Of a stretch of DNA of 6,577 nucleotides, positions 1 through 6,428 are shown one piece after another; position 1 is the first letter of the stretch, and each line of letters opens with the position of its first letter. Under the pieces are notes generated by a model that worked only from the letters and a program-made list of their open reading frames with translations, did no database searches and had not been told where the DNA came from. Source of the stretch: an uncultured Oscillospiraceae bacterium (GTDB taxonomy: Bacteria > Bacillota > Clostridia > Oscillospirales > Acutalibacteraceae); the NCBI GenBank assembly GCA_900549675.1, contig URPG01000121.1, forward strand, positions 1 to 6,577. The letters run 5' to 3'. The translations under genes were made by a program, and so were the position numbers.

Positions 1-66
1 TTTTTAGGGCTTGAAAAACCCTGCCGATACACTGTTTGCCAAATCTGTTCCGTATTGCGATGTTGA
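1..66 (+). pseudogene. Upstream reading frame of the broken nikA-like gene (3' end of frame 1)
   Basis: Frame 1 is open from the window edge and reads FLGLEKP over positions 1-21, then continues out of register (CRYTVC...) to a TGA at 64-66. In NikA-type binding proteins a glycine plus about four residues normally precedes the ADTLF motif. That is what results if frame 1 (GLEKP) is joined to frame 2 (ADTLF). I therefore read this stretch as the authentic upstream part of the binding-protein gene, separated from the rest by a one-base shift in GAAAAACCCTG. The bulk of the gene, including signal peptide and N-terminal lobe, lies outside the window. Alternatives are a sequencing or assembly indel near a contig end, or a +1 frameshift at CCC_T. 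Confidence 0.55.
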
Positions 67-655
67 TTTAAAGCCTTATGCCTATGATGTTACAGAAGCT
101 GAAAAAATGCTTACCGACAGTGGGTGGACAAAAGGCAGTGACGGGACAAGAACAAAAGACGGTCAAAAATTAGAGCTGCAGCTGCTTTATAACAGTGACA
201 GTGTTACAGAGCGTACAATTGCAGAATATTTACAAAGCGAATATGGAAAAATCGGTGTTACGCTTCAAATTCATGGGGAAGAGGAGCAATCGTATCGCGA
301 CAGCATGAAGGCCGGAAATTTTGACATGGTTTTTAACATTTGTTGGGGTACTCCTTATGACCCGCAGTCCTCTTTAGCAGCCATGCGAGCTCCTGTATAT
401 GGTGACTATGCCGCACAGCTGGGATTGGAAGACAAAGCTGAAATTGACGATGCCATTACCAAGATTTTAATTTCGACCGATGAAGAAGAACGCCAGGAGT
501 TATATACCTTTGTGTTAACCCGGCTGCATGAAGATGCCGTCTATATTCCGCTGACTTTTGAATGCAATAAAGCCATTCACCGTTCTGATTTACAGGGGGT
601 AGGCTTTACACAAACACAGTATGAGGTTCCTTTTGCTCAGATGTATTTTGATTAA
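11..655 (+). CDS. nikA: NikA-like ABC transporter solute-binding protein, C-terminal part (frameshifted/partial)
   Basis: C-terminal ~210 residues of an SBP_bac_5 (peptide/nickel class) binding protein, which normally runs 500-540 residues; over half is missing. It captures substrate outside the membrane for the permeases encoded downstream. Visible NikA-like motifs are PADTLF, VPYCDVDLKPYAYD (residues 13-26 from TTG 11), GEEE at 89-92, FNICWGTPYDP (108-118) and LTRLHEDAVYIPL near the C-terminus. Trp112 and Tyr116 match the Trp and Tyr of the E. coli NikA pocket, but the nickel-ligand histidine position is Tyr130. The TTG at 11 is only the first possible start in this frame. It has no properly spaced ribosome site and sits inside a conserved region, and an in-frame TAG at 5-7 closes the frame upstream. 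It is therefore probably not a real start but the distal half of a gene shifted at 14-21. The family call is firm; nickel specificity is not. Confidence 0.85.
   Translation: MKNPADTLFAKSVPYCDVDLKPYAYDVTEAEKMLTDSGWTKGSDGTRTKDGQKLELQLLYNSDSVTERTIAEYLQSEYGKIGVTLQIHGEEEQSYRDSMKAGNFDMVFNICWGTPYDPQSSLAAMRAPVYGDYAAQLGLEDKAEIDDAITKILISTDEEERQELYTFVLTRLHEDAVYIPLTFECNKAIHRSDLQGVGFTQTQYEVPFAQMYFD
14..21 (+). other. Apparent +1 frameshift site in nikA-like gene (A5C3 run)
   Basis: The run AAAAACCC followed by TGCC is where homology to NikA passes from frame 1 (upstream) to frame 2 (downstream). Removing one A or one C restores GLENPADTLF or GLEKPADTLF, both family-like. A homopolymer junction is a typical place for an indel mutation or a sequencing error. 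CCC followed by T is also a site where a proline tRNA can slip +1, so recoding is possible but less likely. Confidence 0.55.
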
Positions 656-705
656 AATAGATTGAGCCGTATTCAATTGATATTTATTTTGTGTTAAAAC
701 GCTGT

Positions 706-733
706 GAGGGGGTATCTCTAAGAGATGCCCCTC
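706..733 (+). promoter_or_regulatory. Stem-loop between nikA-like and nikB-like genes (attenuator or mRNA-stabilising hairpin)
   Basis: GAGGGGGTATCTC and GAGATGCCCCTC form about 12 base pairs (one U-G wobble, one bulged G) closed by a TAA loop. A short TTTT follows at 737-740 after CCG. The hairpin sits 50 nt after the nikA stop and ends 11 nt before the nikB ribosome site. Hairpins between binding-protein and permease genes are common; they protect the upstream mRNA end and lower permease expression. The T-run is short and interrupted, so I infer partial rather than full termination. Confidence 0.6.
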
Positions 734-744
734 CCGTTTTGCTT

Positions 745-752
745 GGAAAGGA
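745..752 (+). promoter_or_regulatory. Ribosome binding site of nikB-like gene
   Basis: GGAAAGGA lies 6 nt upstream of ATG 759. This favours ATG 759 over the in-frame TTG at 753, which would directly abut the site. Confidence 0.75.
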
Positions 753-758
753 TTGCTT

Positions 759-1700
759 ATGAAAAAATATGTGATTAAACGCGTCTTAACGGCAATTCCT
801 CTGTTGCTGTGTATTTCCTTTGTTTGTTTTGTGTTTATCAATTTGATTCCCTCTGACCCTGCGGAGGTAGCGTTGCGGGTGCGTCAAATTCCGGTTATCA
901 GTGATGAGGCAATCGCAGAGGTGCGGGCAGAACTGGGGCTGGATAAGCCTTATTTGGTCCGTTATTTTACATGGCTTGTCAATTGCCTGCGGGGTGACTT
1001 TGGCATAAGTTATGTCAACCCCTCTCGTACGGTGGCAGGAGAACTGCTGAGAAGCATGCCTGCTACCTTACAACTCGCAGGAGTTTCTTTTATTATGGTC
1101 ATTTTGCTGAGTCTGCCAATCGGTTTTTTTTGTGCCGTCTATAAAGACAGTTGGTTTGATAAAATCATGCGGGGCATTATTTTTATTACCACCGCTATGC
1201 CGGCCTATTGGATAGGACTTTTACTGATTTGGGTGGTATCGATTCGTTTGGATTTATTGCCCACCAGCGGCAATGGAACGTGGAAACATTTGATTTTGCC
1301 TGCTTTTACGGTTTCGTTAAGCTATATCTCCACATTTATTCGGCTTATCCGTAATAATATGCTTGAAAATATGAAACAAGATTATGTTTTATATGCCAAT
1401 GTACGGGGTCTTCCGCAGAAGTCCATTTTGGTCAAACACATTCTAAAAAATTCTATGCATACTTGTATTGTGGCGCTGGGCATGAGTATTCCTCAATTGA
1501 TTTCCGGTACAATTGTCGTGGAAAATGTGTTTGCGTGGCCGGGGCTTGGTACACTTTGCATCAGCTCAATTTTTAACAGAGATTATCCGGTAATTCAGAC
1601 GTATGTTTTGTTAATTGGTGTATTGTTTGTTATGTTTAACTTGATTTTTGATATTCTGCAATCTGTGTCAGATCCTCGTTTGAGAAAGGAGGCTTCTTAA
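759..1700 (+). CDS. nikB: NikB/DppB-type ABC transporter permease
   Basis: Inner-membrane permease of the nickel/dipeptide class, 313 residues, the usual length. With the NikC-like partner it forms the translocation channel fed by the binding protein and driven by the two downstream ATPases. The N-terminal helix (about 9-30) is preceded by the basic MKKYVIKR. The large external loop contains the family motifs ELGLDKPYLVRYFTWL and RGDFGISY (about 58-85). Further helices fall near 104-127, 139-161, 178-197, 236-258 and 280-303. The cytoplasmic coupling loop (EAA loop) is at about 212-232, with conserved Gly217. The VVENVFAWPGLG signature of this subfamily follows. ATG 759 is chosen over TTG 753 because of GGAAAGGA at 745-752. 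Its TAA shares one base with the nikC ATG. The nikB name rests on the NikA-like neighbour; DppB or OppB relatives look similar. Confidence 0.9.
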   Translation: MKKYVIKRVLTAIPLLLCISFVCFVFINLIPSDPAEVALRVRQIPVISDEAIAEVRAELGLDKPYLVRYFTWLVNCLRGDFGISYVNPSRTVAGELLRSMPATLQLAGVSFIMVILLSLPIGFFCAVYKDSWFDKIMRGIIFITTAMPAYWIGLLLIWVVSIRLDLLPTSGNGTWKHLILPAFTVSLSYISTFIRLIRNNMLENMKQDYVLYANVRGLPQKSILVKHILKNSMHTCIVALGMSIPQLISGTIVVENVFAWPGLGTLCISSIFNRDYPVIQTYVLLIGVLFVMFNLIFDILQSVSDPRLRKEAS

Positions 1701-2524
1701 TGCTAAGGCGTTTTCTTCGCAATAAAACTGCAGTGGCAACCGTCAGTATTGTTTTGGTAGTAGCACTTTTGGGGATTTTTGCTCCCCTAATCTCTCCCAA
1801 CGATCCTTATGAAACTGATATTGCCAATAAATTTGCTGCTTTCAGCCGTCAGTATCCCTTGGGGACAGATAACCTTGGGCGCTGTATTCTCTCCCGTATG
1901 CTCTATGGTATTCGTCCTACGTTAGGGCTTGCGATGCTGACCATGCTGGGCACCATCGGTCTGGGGGCTTTATTCGGACTTTTGGCAGGATATTTCAGGG
2001 GTTGGGTGGAAGAGATTATTATGCGTGTGGTAGATGTCATGCTGTCTTTTCCCAGTCAAGTTATGGTTTTTGCCGTTGTGGCGCTGTTGGGCGTGAATGT
2101 ACAAAATGTGATTCTGGCCAATGTGTTTATCAAATGGGCGTGGTATGCCCGTATGATTCGTACGGGCGTCATGCAGTATCGTGACCGTAATTTTGTTCAG
2201 TTCTCCCGTTGTGTCGGCACGCCGGAGCGTTTTATACTCACCCGGCACCTGCTGCCTTCGATAGCGTCTGACTTAGCTGTGTTATCCTCTTTGGATGTAG
2301 GCTGGTCAATCATTAATATCTCCACTCTTTCCTTCTTGGGGTTGGGTGTACAGGCCCCCACTCCCGAATGGGGGGCTATGCTGAATGAGGCCAAAAATGT
2401 GCTGACCAGTAATCCTACGCAAATGATTGTGCCGGGCATTGCCATTGTTATTTTGGTAGCGGTCTTTAATTTGATGGGCGATGCGCTGCGAGATGTACTG
2501 GATCCAAAGGAGGCAAACGGATGA
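1700..2524 (+). CDS. nikC: NikC/DppC-type ABC transporter permease
   Basis: Second permease, 274 residues, pairing with the NikB-like protein. The N-terminal helix is at about 11-31, followed by the subfamily motif region NDPYETD (34-40) and GTDNLGR (55-61). The residue after GR is Cys62, where Asp is usual (GRD). BPD_transp_1 helices follow from about 72. The EAA coupling loop spans about 166-188 (Gly173, HLLPSI), and the C-terminal part has the family motif SFLGLGVQAPTPEWG. AAAGGAGG at 1685-1692, 7 nt from the ATG, supports the start. The gene overlaps nikB by one base (TAATG) and nikD by four (ATGA), so translation of the three is likely coupled. Function is clear at family level; the substrate cannot be read from a permease. 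Confidence 0.9.
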   Translation: MLRRFLRNKTAVATVSIVLVVALLGIFAPLISPNDPYETDIANKFAAFSRQYPLGTDNLGRCILSRMLYGIRPTLGLAMLTMLGTIGLGALFGLLAGYFRGWVEEIIMRVVDVMLSFPSQVMVFAVVALLGVNVQNVILANVFIKWAWYARMIRTGVMQYRDRNFVQFSRCVGTPERFILTRHLLPSIASDLAVLSSLDVGWSIINISTLSFLGLGVQAPTPEWGAMLNEAKNVLTSNPTQMIVPGIAIVILVAVFNLMGDALRDVLDPKEANG

Positions 2525-3345
2525 ATATGATAGAAGTTCAAAATCTTTCCGTTATTCTCAAACATAAAAAACAAGCAAGATGCTTGGTTGACCATGTGAA
2601 TTTCTCTGTTCAGAAGGGAGAATGCTTGGGAATATTGGGAGAATCCGGAAGCGGAAAAAGCATGACCGTAAAAGCTTTTACCGGACTGCTGGACAACAAC
2701 TTTGATGTGACAGGTGAGGTCATATTTGACGGAATTCATTTGCTGAAAGAAAGCAAAGAAAATTTGCGGCGTATCCGTGGCAAAAAAATTGCTATGGTGC
2801 TGCAAAACCCGATGACTTGCTTTGACCCGCTGTACCGAATCGGCAATCAACTGGAAGAAACATTTGCAACGCATACCGATTGGAGTAAAAAAGAAATTTA
2901 TCAGCAATCAAAAGCTCTTTTAGAAAAAATGCAGATTCGTGATCCGGAAGAAGTTCTGGAAAAATATCCGCACCAATTATCGGGCGGTATGCTGCAAAGG
3001 GTGATGATTGGCGTGGCCATTGTTTTAGAACCCGATTTGTTAATTGCCGATGAACCTACCACTGCGATTGACGCCATCACTCAATTTGAAATTCTACAGG
3101 AATTTATAAAAATCAAAGAGAGCAGAAAAACCGCTATGCTGTTTATTTCTCATGACTTAGGAGCTATTTCGCAGGTAGCAGATCATATTCTGGTCATGAA
3201 CCAGGGCAAGGTAGTGGATGAAGGTGATTTCTCCCATATTCTGCATAACGCGGCTGACCCCTATACAAAATTGTTGGTGGAAAAACGGCAGGCGGTTATG
3301 AAACAGTATCGCGCCATGCTTCGTCAAGAGGTGACTTATGATTGA
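2521..3345 (+). CDS. nikD: NikD/DppD-type ABC transporter ATPase
   Basis: First of two ATPases, 274 residues. It hydrolyses ATP on the cytoplasmic face to drive import through the NikB/NikC-like channel. Walker A GESGSGKS is at 40-47, the Q-loop glutamine at 95, the signature LSGGMLQR at 153-160, Walker B LLIADEP at 173-179 with catalytic Glu178, the D-loop AID at 182-184 and the switch His211. All catalytic positions are intact. The tail is shorter than in OppD/DppD proteins (usually 320-330 residues) and lacks their cysteine-rich C-terminal extension that often binds an iron-sulfur cluster; the shorter form fits NikD. AAAGGAGG at 2506-2513 lies 7 nt before ATG 2521. The second in-frame ATG at 2527 is a weaker choice. 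The gene overlaps nikE by 8 nt. Confidence 0.9.
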   Translation: MNMIEVQNLSVILKHKKQARCLVDHVNFSVQKGECLGILGESGSGKSMTVKAFTGLLDNNFDVTGEVIFDGIHLLKESKENLRRIRGKKIAMVLQNPMTCFDPLYRIGNQLEETFATHTDWSKKEIYQQSKALLEKMQIRDPEEVLEKYPHQLSGGMLQRVMIGVAIVLEPDLLIADEPTTAIDAITQFEILQEFIKIKESRKTAMLFISHDLGAISQVADHILVMNQGKVVDEGDFSHILHNAADPYTKLLVEKRQAVMKQYRAMLRQEVTYD

Positions 3346-4132
3346 AATGAAAGACATTTGCGTCAGTTTTCGCAGTGAACGACAGGAAAAGTTGTTTCAA
3401 GTTTCCCGTAAACAGGTACTGTACGACTTATCTTTTGAAGTGAAAAAAGGTTCTTGTTTGGGTATTTTGGGAGAATCCGGCAGCGGAAAATCGACTTTAG
3501 GCAGGGTGATGTGCGGCCTGTTAAAGCCGGATAAGGGTGAAGTATGCCTAGAGGGAACCTCTGTCTATGCTTCCCAAAAAGGAAAACGGGCATTGCAGGA
3601 TAAAATCAGTGTTGTATTTCAAGATTATACGACATCGGCTAATCCGAGATTTCGGGTGCAGGATATATTAAAAGAGGGGCTTTCGGTGCAGGAGCGAAAG
3701 ACCAAAAAATCTTTGCGCACCGCGCAAGAAATTGACAGGCTTTTAGAAATTGTCGGGTTGGATGCTTCTTTTGCCACGAGATTTCCACATGAATTGTCAG
3801 GCGGGCAGCTGCAAAGAGTTTGCATAGCAAGAGCCGTTGCCTGCAAGCCTGAAATGATTCTGTTTGATGAGGCAATTTCTTCGTTGGATACGCATACACA
3901 GGTACAAATTATGGACTTACTGAAGGATTTAAAAAAGGAATTTTCCCTTACTTATGTATTTATCACACATGATTTAACATCGATTACCTATTTGTGTGAC
4001 GAGGTTTTATTTTTGTATCAAGGAAGAATAACAGAAAAAACGGCGGTGAACCGAATTTCTCAAACAAAAGACGAATATGCTCAAAAATTGCTTCATTCGA
4101 TTATTGATTTTGAAGAGGAGAAAGCAATATGA
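3338..4132 (+). CDS. nikE: NikE/DppF-type ABC transporter ATPase
   Basis: Second ATPase, 264 residues, expected to pair with the NikD-like subunit. Walker A GESGSGKST is at 45-53, the Q-loop glutamine at 95, the signature LSGGQLQR at 153-160, Walker B MILFDEA at 173-179 with Glu178, the D-loop SSLD at 181-184 and the switch His211. No key residue is missing. As in NikE/DppF proteins, a long insertion (RQEKLFQVSRKQ, about 15-26) separates the first strand from the Walker A region. The ribosome site GAGG at 3328-3331 lies 6 nt before ATG 3338, inside nikD. The stop overlaps the next gene by four bases (ATGA), tying the hydrolase to the transporter in one translational chain. Confidence 0.9.
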   Translation: MIEMKDICVSFRSERQEKLFQVSRKQVLYDLSFEVKKGSCLGILGESGSGKSTLGRVMCGLLKPDKGEVCLEGTSVYASQKGKRALQDKISVVFQDYTTSANPRFRVQDILKEGLSVQERKTKKSLRTAQEIDRLLEIVGLDASFATRFPHELSGGQLQRVCIARAVACKPEMILFDEAISSLDTHTQVQIMDLLKDLKKEFSLTYVFITHDLTSITYLCDEVLFLYQGRITEKTAVNRISQTKDEYAQKLLHSIIDFEEEKAI

Positions 4133-5058
4133 AACTTTGTGGTTTTGATATAGAACCAGGTCAAAAAAAAGAGGTTTATCTCTCTGTCAATAAAACCAAA
4201 AAGATAAAGGTCATTTTATTCTGCGGAAAAAAGAGAGGAAGAACGCTAGTGGTAACCGCAGGCGTACATGGCTGCGAATACAACGGAATAGAGGCGCTCA
4301 GAAAGCTAAAACAAGAGTTGGACCCTGAAACATTGCATGGGCAAGTGATTTTAGTGCCGCTGATGAATGAAAGTGGTTTTTATGCAGGAGCTAAGCAGAT
4401 TGTTCCGGAAGACGGGGTGAATTTGAGAGCCTTCCCCGGAGATGCAAAAGGCTCCTTGTCGGCACAGATTGCTTTCGCCGCAGAAAATTATCTTTATCCG
4501 CAGGCAGATTTGCTGGTGGATTTACACGGAGGAGATGTGCAGGAAAGGGCCATGTCATTTGTATATTTTCCGGCTTATGCACAGGAAGAAATTACGCAAA
4601 AATCCCGTATGGCGGCACAAGCACTCTCTATGCCGTATCGGGTAGCCTCCGCTGCAAAAAACGGACTGTATAGTTGGGCCTCTCAATGCGGAGTACCGGC
4701 GCTTTTGCTGGAAAAAGGCGGTGCCGGTCTTTGGTCAAAGGATGAGATAGATGCCTACTGTCAAAATATTTATGAACTTTTAGCTCATTTGGAGATTTTA
4801 CCGCAGGAATTTCCGCTATATGCTCAGCAGGAAATCACAAATGCGATATACATAGAAGCGGAAGAAAGCGGATTTTGGTATCCTTATGTGTGTGAGGGAG
4901 AATCTTTTGCCAAGGGCAAAGTGTTGGGTGAAATGCGAGCATTAAATGGTGAGGTTATTCGTACCTATCATGCACAATTCAGCGGTGTGACCTTATACTA
5001 TACATTGGCACTGGGGGTAAAAACCGGTGATCCATTAATCGCCTATGGAGAATGTTAA
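4129..5058 (+). CDS. M14-family zinc amidohydrolase (succinylglutamate desuccinylase/aspartoacylase type)
   Basis: Cytoplasmic zinc hydrolase of 309 residues with no signal peptide. The family cleaves amide bonds of N-acyl amino acids or removes terminal residues from small peptides. Zinc ligands appear as His47 and Glu50 (GVHGCE) and His133 (VDLHGG); Glu195 in LLLEKGGAG fits the catalytic glutamate. The C-terminal 65-70 residues (YIEAEESG to the end) resemble the beta-rich lid domain, with alternating glycines and GDPLIAYGE. One departure: where relatives have NLNRxFPG this protein reads NLRAFPG (98-104), lacking the asparagine next to Arg100 that helps hold the substrate carboxylate. GAGGAG at 4115-4120 sits 8 nt before the ATG, and the gene overlaps nikE by 4 nt. 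That position suggests it processes the imported compound (inference). The exact substrate is unknown, so I give no gene symbol. Confidence 0.88.
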   Translation: MKLCGFDIEPGQKKEVYLSVNKTKKIKVILFCGKKRGRTLVVTAGVHGCEYNGIEALRKLKQELDPETLHGQVILVPLMNESGFYAGAKQIVPEDGVNLRAFPGDAKGSLSAQIAFAAENYLYPQADLLVDLHGGDVQERAMSFVYFPAYAQEEITQKSRMAAQALSMPYRVASAAKNGLYSWASQCGVPALLLEKGGAGLWSKDEIDAYCQNIYELLAHLEILPQEFPLYAQQEITNAIYIEAEESGFWYPYVCEGESFAKGKVLGEMRALNGEVIRTYHAQFSGVTLYYTLALGVKTGDPLIAYGEC

Positions 5059-6403
5059 GCGGACTTCCGCACAGCAATTTTGGAGCTTGGCATGGCCGGC
5101 CTCTTTAGAAGGCATGATTGTGATGCTGCTGTTTGCGGTGAATTTGCTGATGGTCAGCAGTATGGGGACCAATGCAACTTCTGCAGTAGGAATATTTTCA
5201 CAGCCTAAAATGGTGATTTTATGTGTGACCCGCTCCATCAGTGTGGCAATTTCCGCCCGCATTGCTGCGTTATTCGGTCAAGGAGAAATTCGTCTATTAC
5301 AAAGCAGCTTTAAGCAAATCTGTATGCTGACATTTTGGATTTCAGCGCTTATTTTGTTACTGTCGCTGTCTTTTTTAGAGCCTATTTTAAATCTGGCAGG
5401 TGCCAAAACAGAATATATGGTAATGGCACTGCAATATGCAAAACCCACCATGGTGGCTCTTTTTTTTACAGGTCTTTCCACAGTGTTAAGCGGCGGCTTG
5501 TTGGGAGTAGGACAAACAAAAATCATACTGGCTGCCAATGCAGCCGGGAATGTTGTCAGTGTTTTGTTCAGTGCGGTTTTGATTTATGGTTGGGGTGGAA
5601 TACCCTCATTCGGAGTTGCCGGTGCAGGCTATGGAACACTCAGCGGCGCCGTGGTTACCTTTTTAATGTTGGTGGCGGTGTTGCTGAATCCTCAGAACAC
5701 ACTGCATATAAAAAGCAGAAAAGGGTGGCGGCCTCAGAAAAAAGAATTGTCAGCGGTGTGGGAGATATTTACAGGAACATTTACTGAGCAGGGGGTGGAA
5801 CGTGTCGGTATGTTTTTATATTCACGCATGACAGCCGATTTGGGTACAGTTCCTTTTGCTGTACACACCATCTGTATGAATCTCTGTGATATGTATTATA
5901 GCTTTGCTCAGGGTATGGGTAAGGCAAGCTTGGTTTTGGCGGGACAAACATTGGGAGCCAAGGATTTAAACGGTTTTGAGGATACAGCCAAAATAGGGCA
6001 GAAAATTGGCTTTTTACTGTCGGCACTGGCTTTTTTTGGTTATACAATCCTGCGTATGCCGCTGATTGGCATTTACGATTCTTCCTCCGCTGTATTGGCT
6101 CTAGGAGGGCAAATTATGCTGTTTGTGGCAGTGGTCAGTGTTCCCGAGGCACATGCGCTGATTTGTGCAGGCACCTTGCGGGGAGCGGGGAAAACCCGTT
6201 TTGTGGCAGTGTATTCTTTAATCAGTATTGCGGTCATACGCCCTATTCTCACTTGGATACTTTGTTTCCACTTTAATTTTGGACTTTACGGGGCGTGGTC
6301 AGCCTTGCTTTTTGACCAGATTACACGTGCGGTTTGCGCTGATATCGGAGTACGCTTCACCAAGAAAACCCTTTTTGCTCAACGGCCTGCGTGTTCAAAT
6401 TAA
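5045..6403 (+). CDS. MATE-family efflux transporter
   Basis: Multidrug and toxic compound extrusion protein of 452 residues, the usual length, with about 12 hydrophobic helices in two MatE repeats. It should export organic compounds using a sodium or proton gradient. Repeat 1 begins near WPASLEGMI (17-25), with a VSSMGTNATSAVG loop after helix 1. Repeat 2 begins near residue 240, with EQGVERVG (248-255) and ADLGTVPFAVHTI resembling the matching part of other MATE proteins. The helix-1 position usually held by Asp appears to be Asn33. A stop at 5036-5038 limits the start to ATG 5045 or later, giving a 14 nt overlap with the hydrolase gene. The nearest Shine-Dalgarno-like GGTGA (5026-5030) is 14 nt away, so translation probably relies on coupling. 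The substrate is unknown; placement suggests a role linked to the importer and hydrolase. Confidence 0.9.
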   Translation: MENVKRTSAQQFWSLAWPASLEGMIVMLLFAVNLLMVSSMGTNATSAVGIFSQPKMVILCVTRSISVAISARIAALFGQGEIRLLQSSFKQICMLTFWISALILLLSLSFLEPILNLAGAKTEYMVMALQYAKPTMVALFFTGLSTVLSGGLLGVGQTKIILAANAAGNVVSVLFSAVLIYGWGGIPSFGVAGAGYGTLSGAVVTFLMLVAVLLNPQNTLHIKSRKGWRPQKKELSAVWEIFTGTFTEQGVERVGMFLYSRMTADLGTVPFAVHTICMNLCDMYYSFAQGMGKASLVLAGQTLGAKDLNGFEDTAKIGQKIGFLLSALAFFGYTILRMPLIGIYDSSSAVLALGGQIMLFVAVVSVPEAHALICAGTLRGAGKTRFVAVYSLISIAVIRPILTWILCFHFNFGLYGAWSALLFDQITRAVCADIGVRFTKKTLFAQRPACSN

Positions 6404-6428
6404 AATTCAAAGGCAGACTATCTTTGTC

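Noticed and set aside
11..13. TTG as a genuine start codon of a short binding-protein-like gene.
   Set aside because: There is no properly spaced ribosome site, and the codon falls inside the conserved region before ADTLF; a frameshifted longer gene fits better.
677..699. TTGATA and TTAAAA as a promoter before nikB.
   Set aside because: The spacing is only 11 nt and no other -10 fits; the gene is more likely read through from upstream.
2353..2376. GC-rich inverted repeat (GGCCCCCA / TGGGGGGC) inside the nikC-like gene.
   Set aside because: It encodes the conserved APTPEWGA motif of NikC/DppC proteins, so codon choice for that motif explains the pairing.
2197..2907. A 236-codon open frame on the minus strand.
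   Set aside because: It lies antisense across the nikC/nikD junction, shows no recognisable protein, and both plus-strand genes are clearly real.
2630..3499. Near-identical stretch of about 20 bases shared by the nikD and nikE genes (TTGGGAGAATCCGG, then AGCGGAAAA).
   Set aside because: It encodes the Walker A motif in two paralogous ATPases; it is shared ancestry, not a mobile repeat.
5335..5787. A 150-codon plus-strand frame within the MATE gene.
   Set aside because: Its composition is that of a shifted frame (rich in Cys, Arg, Asn and His with no family motif), and the MATE frame fully explains the region.
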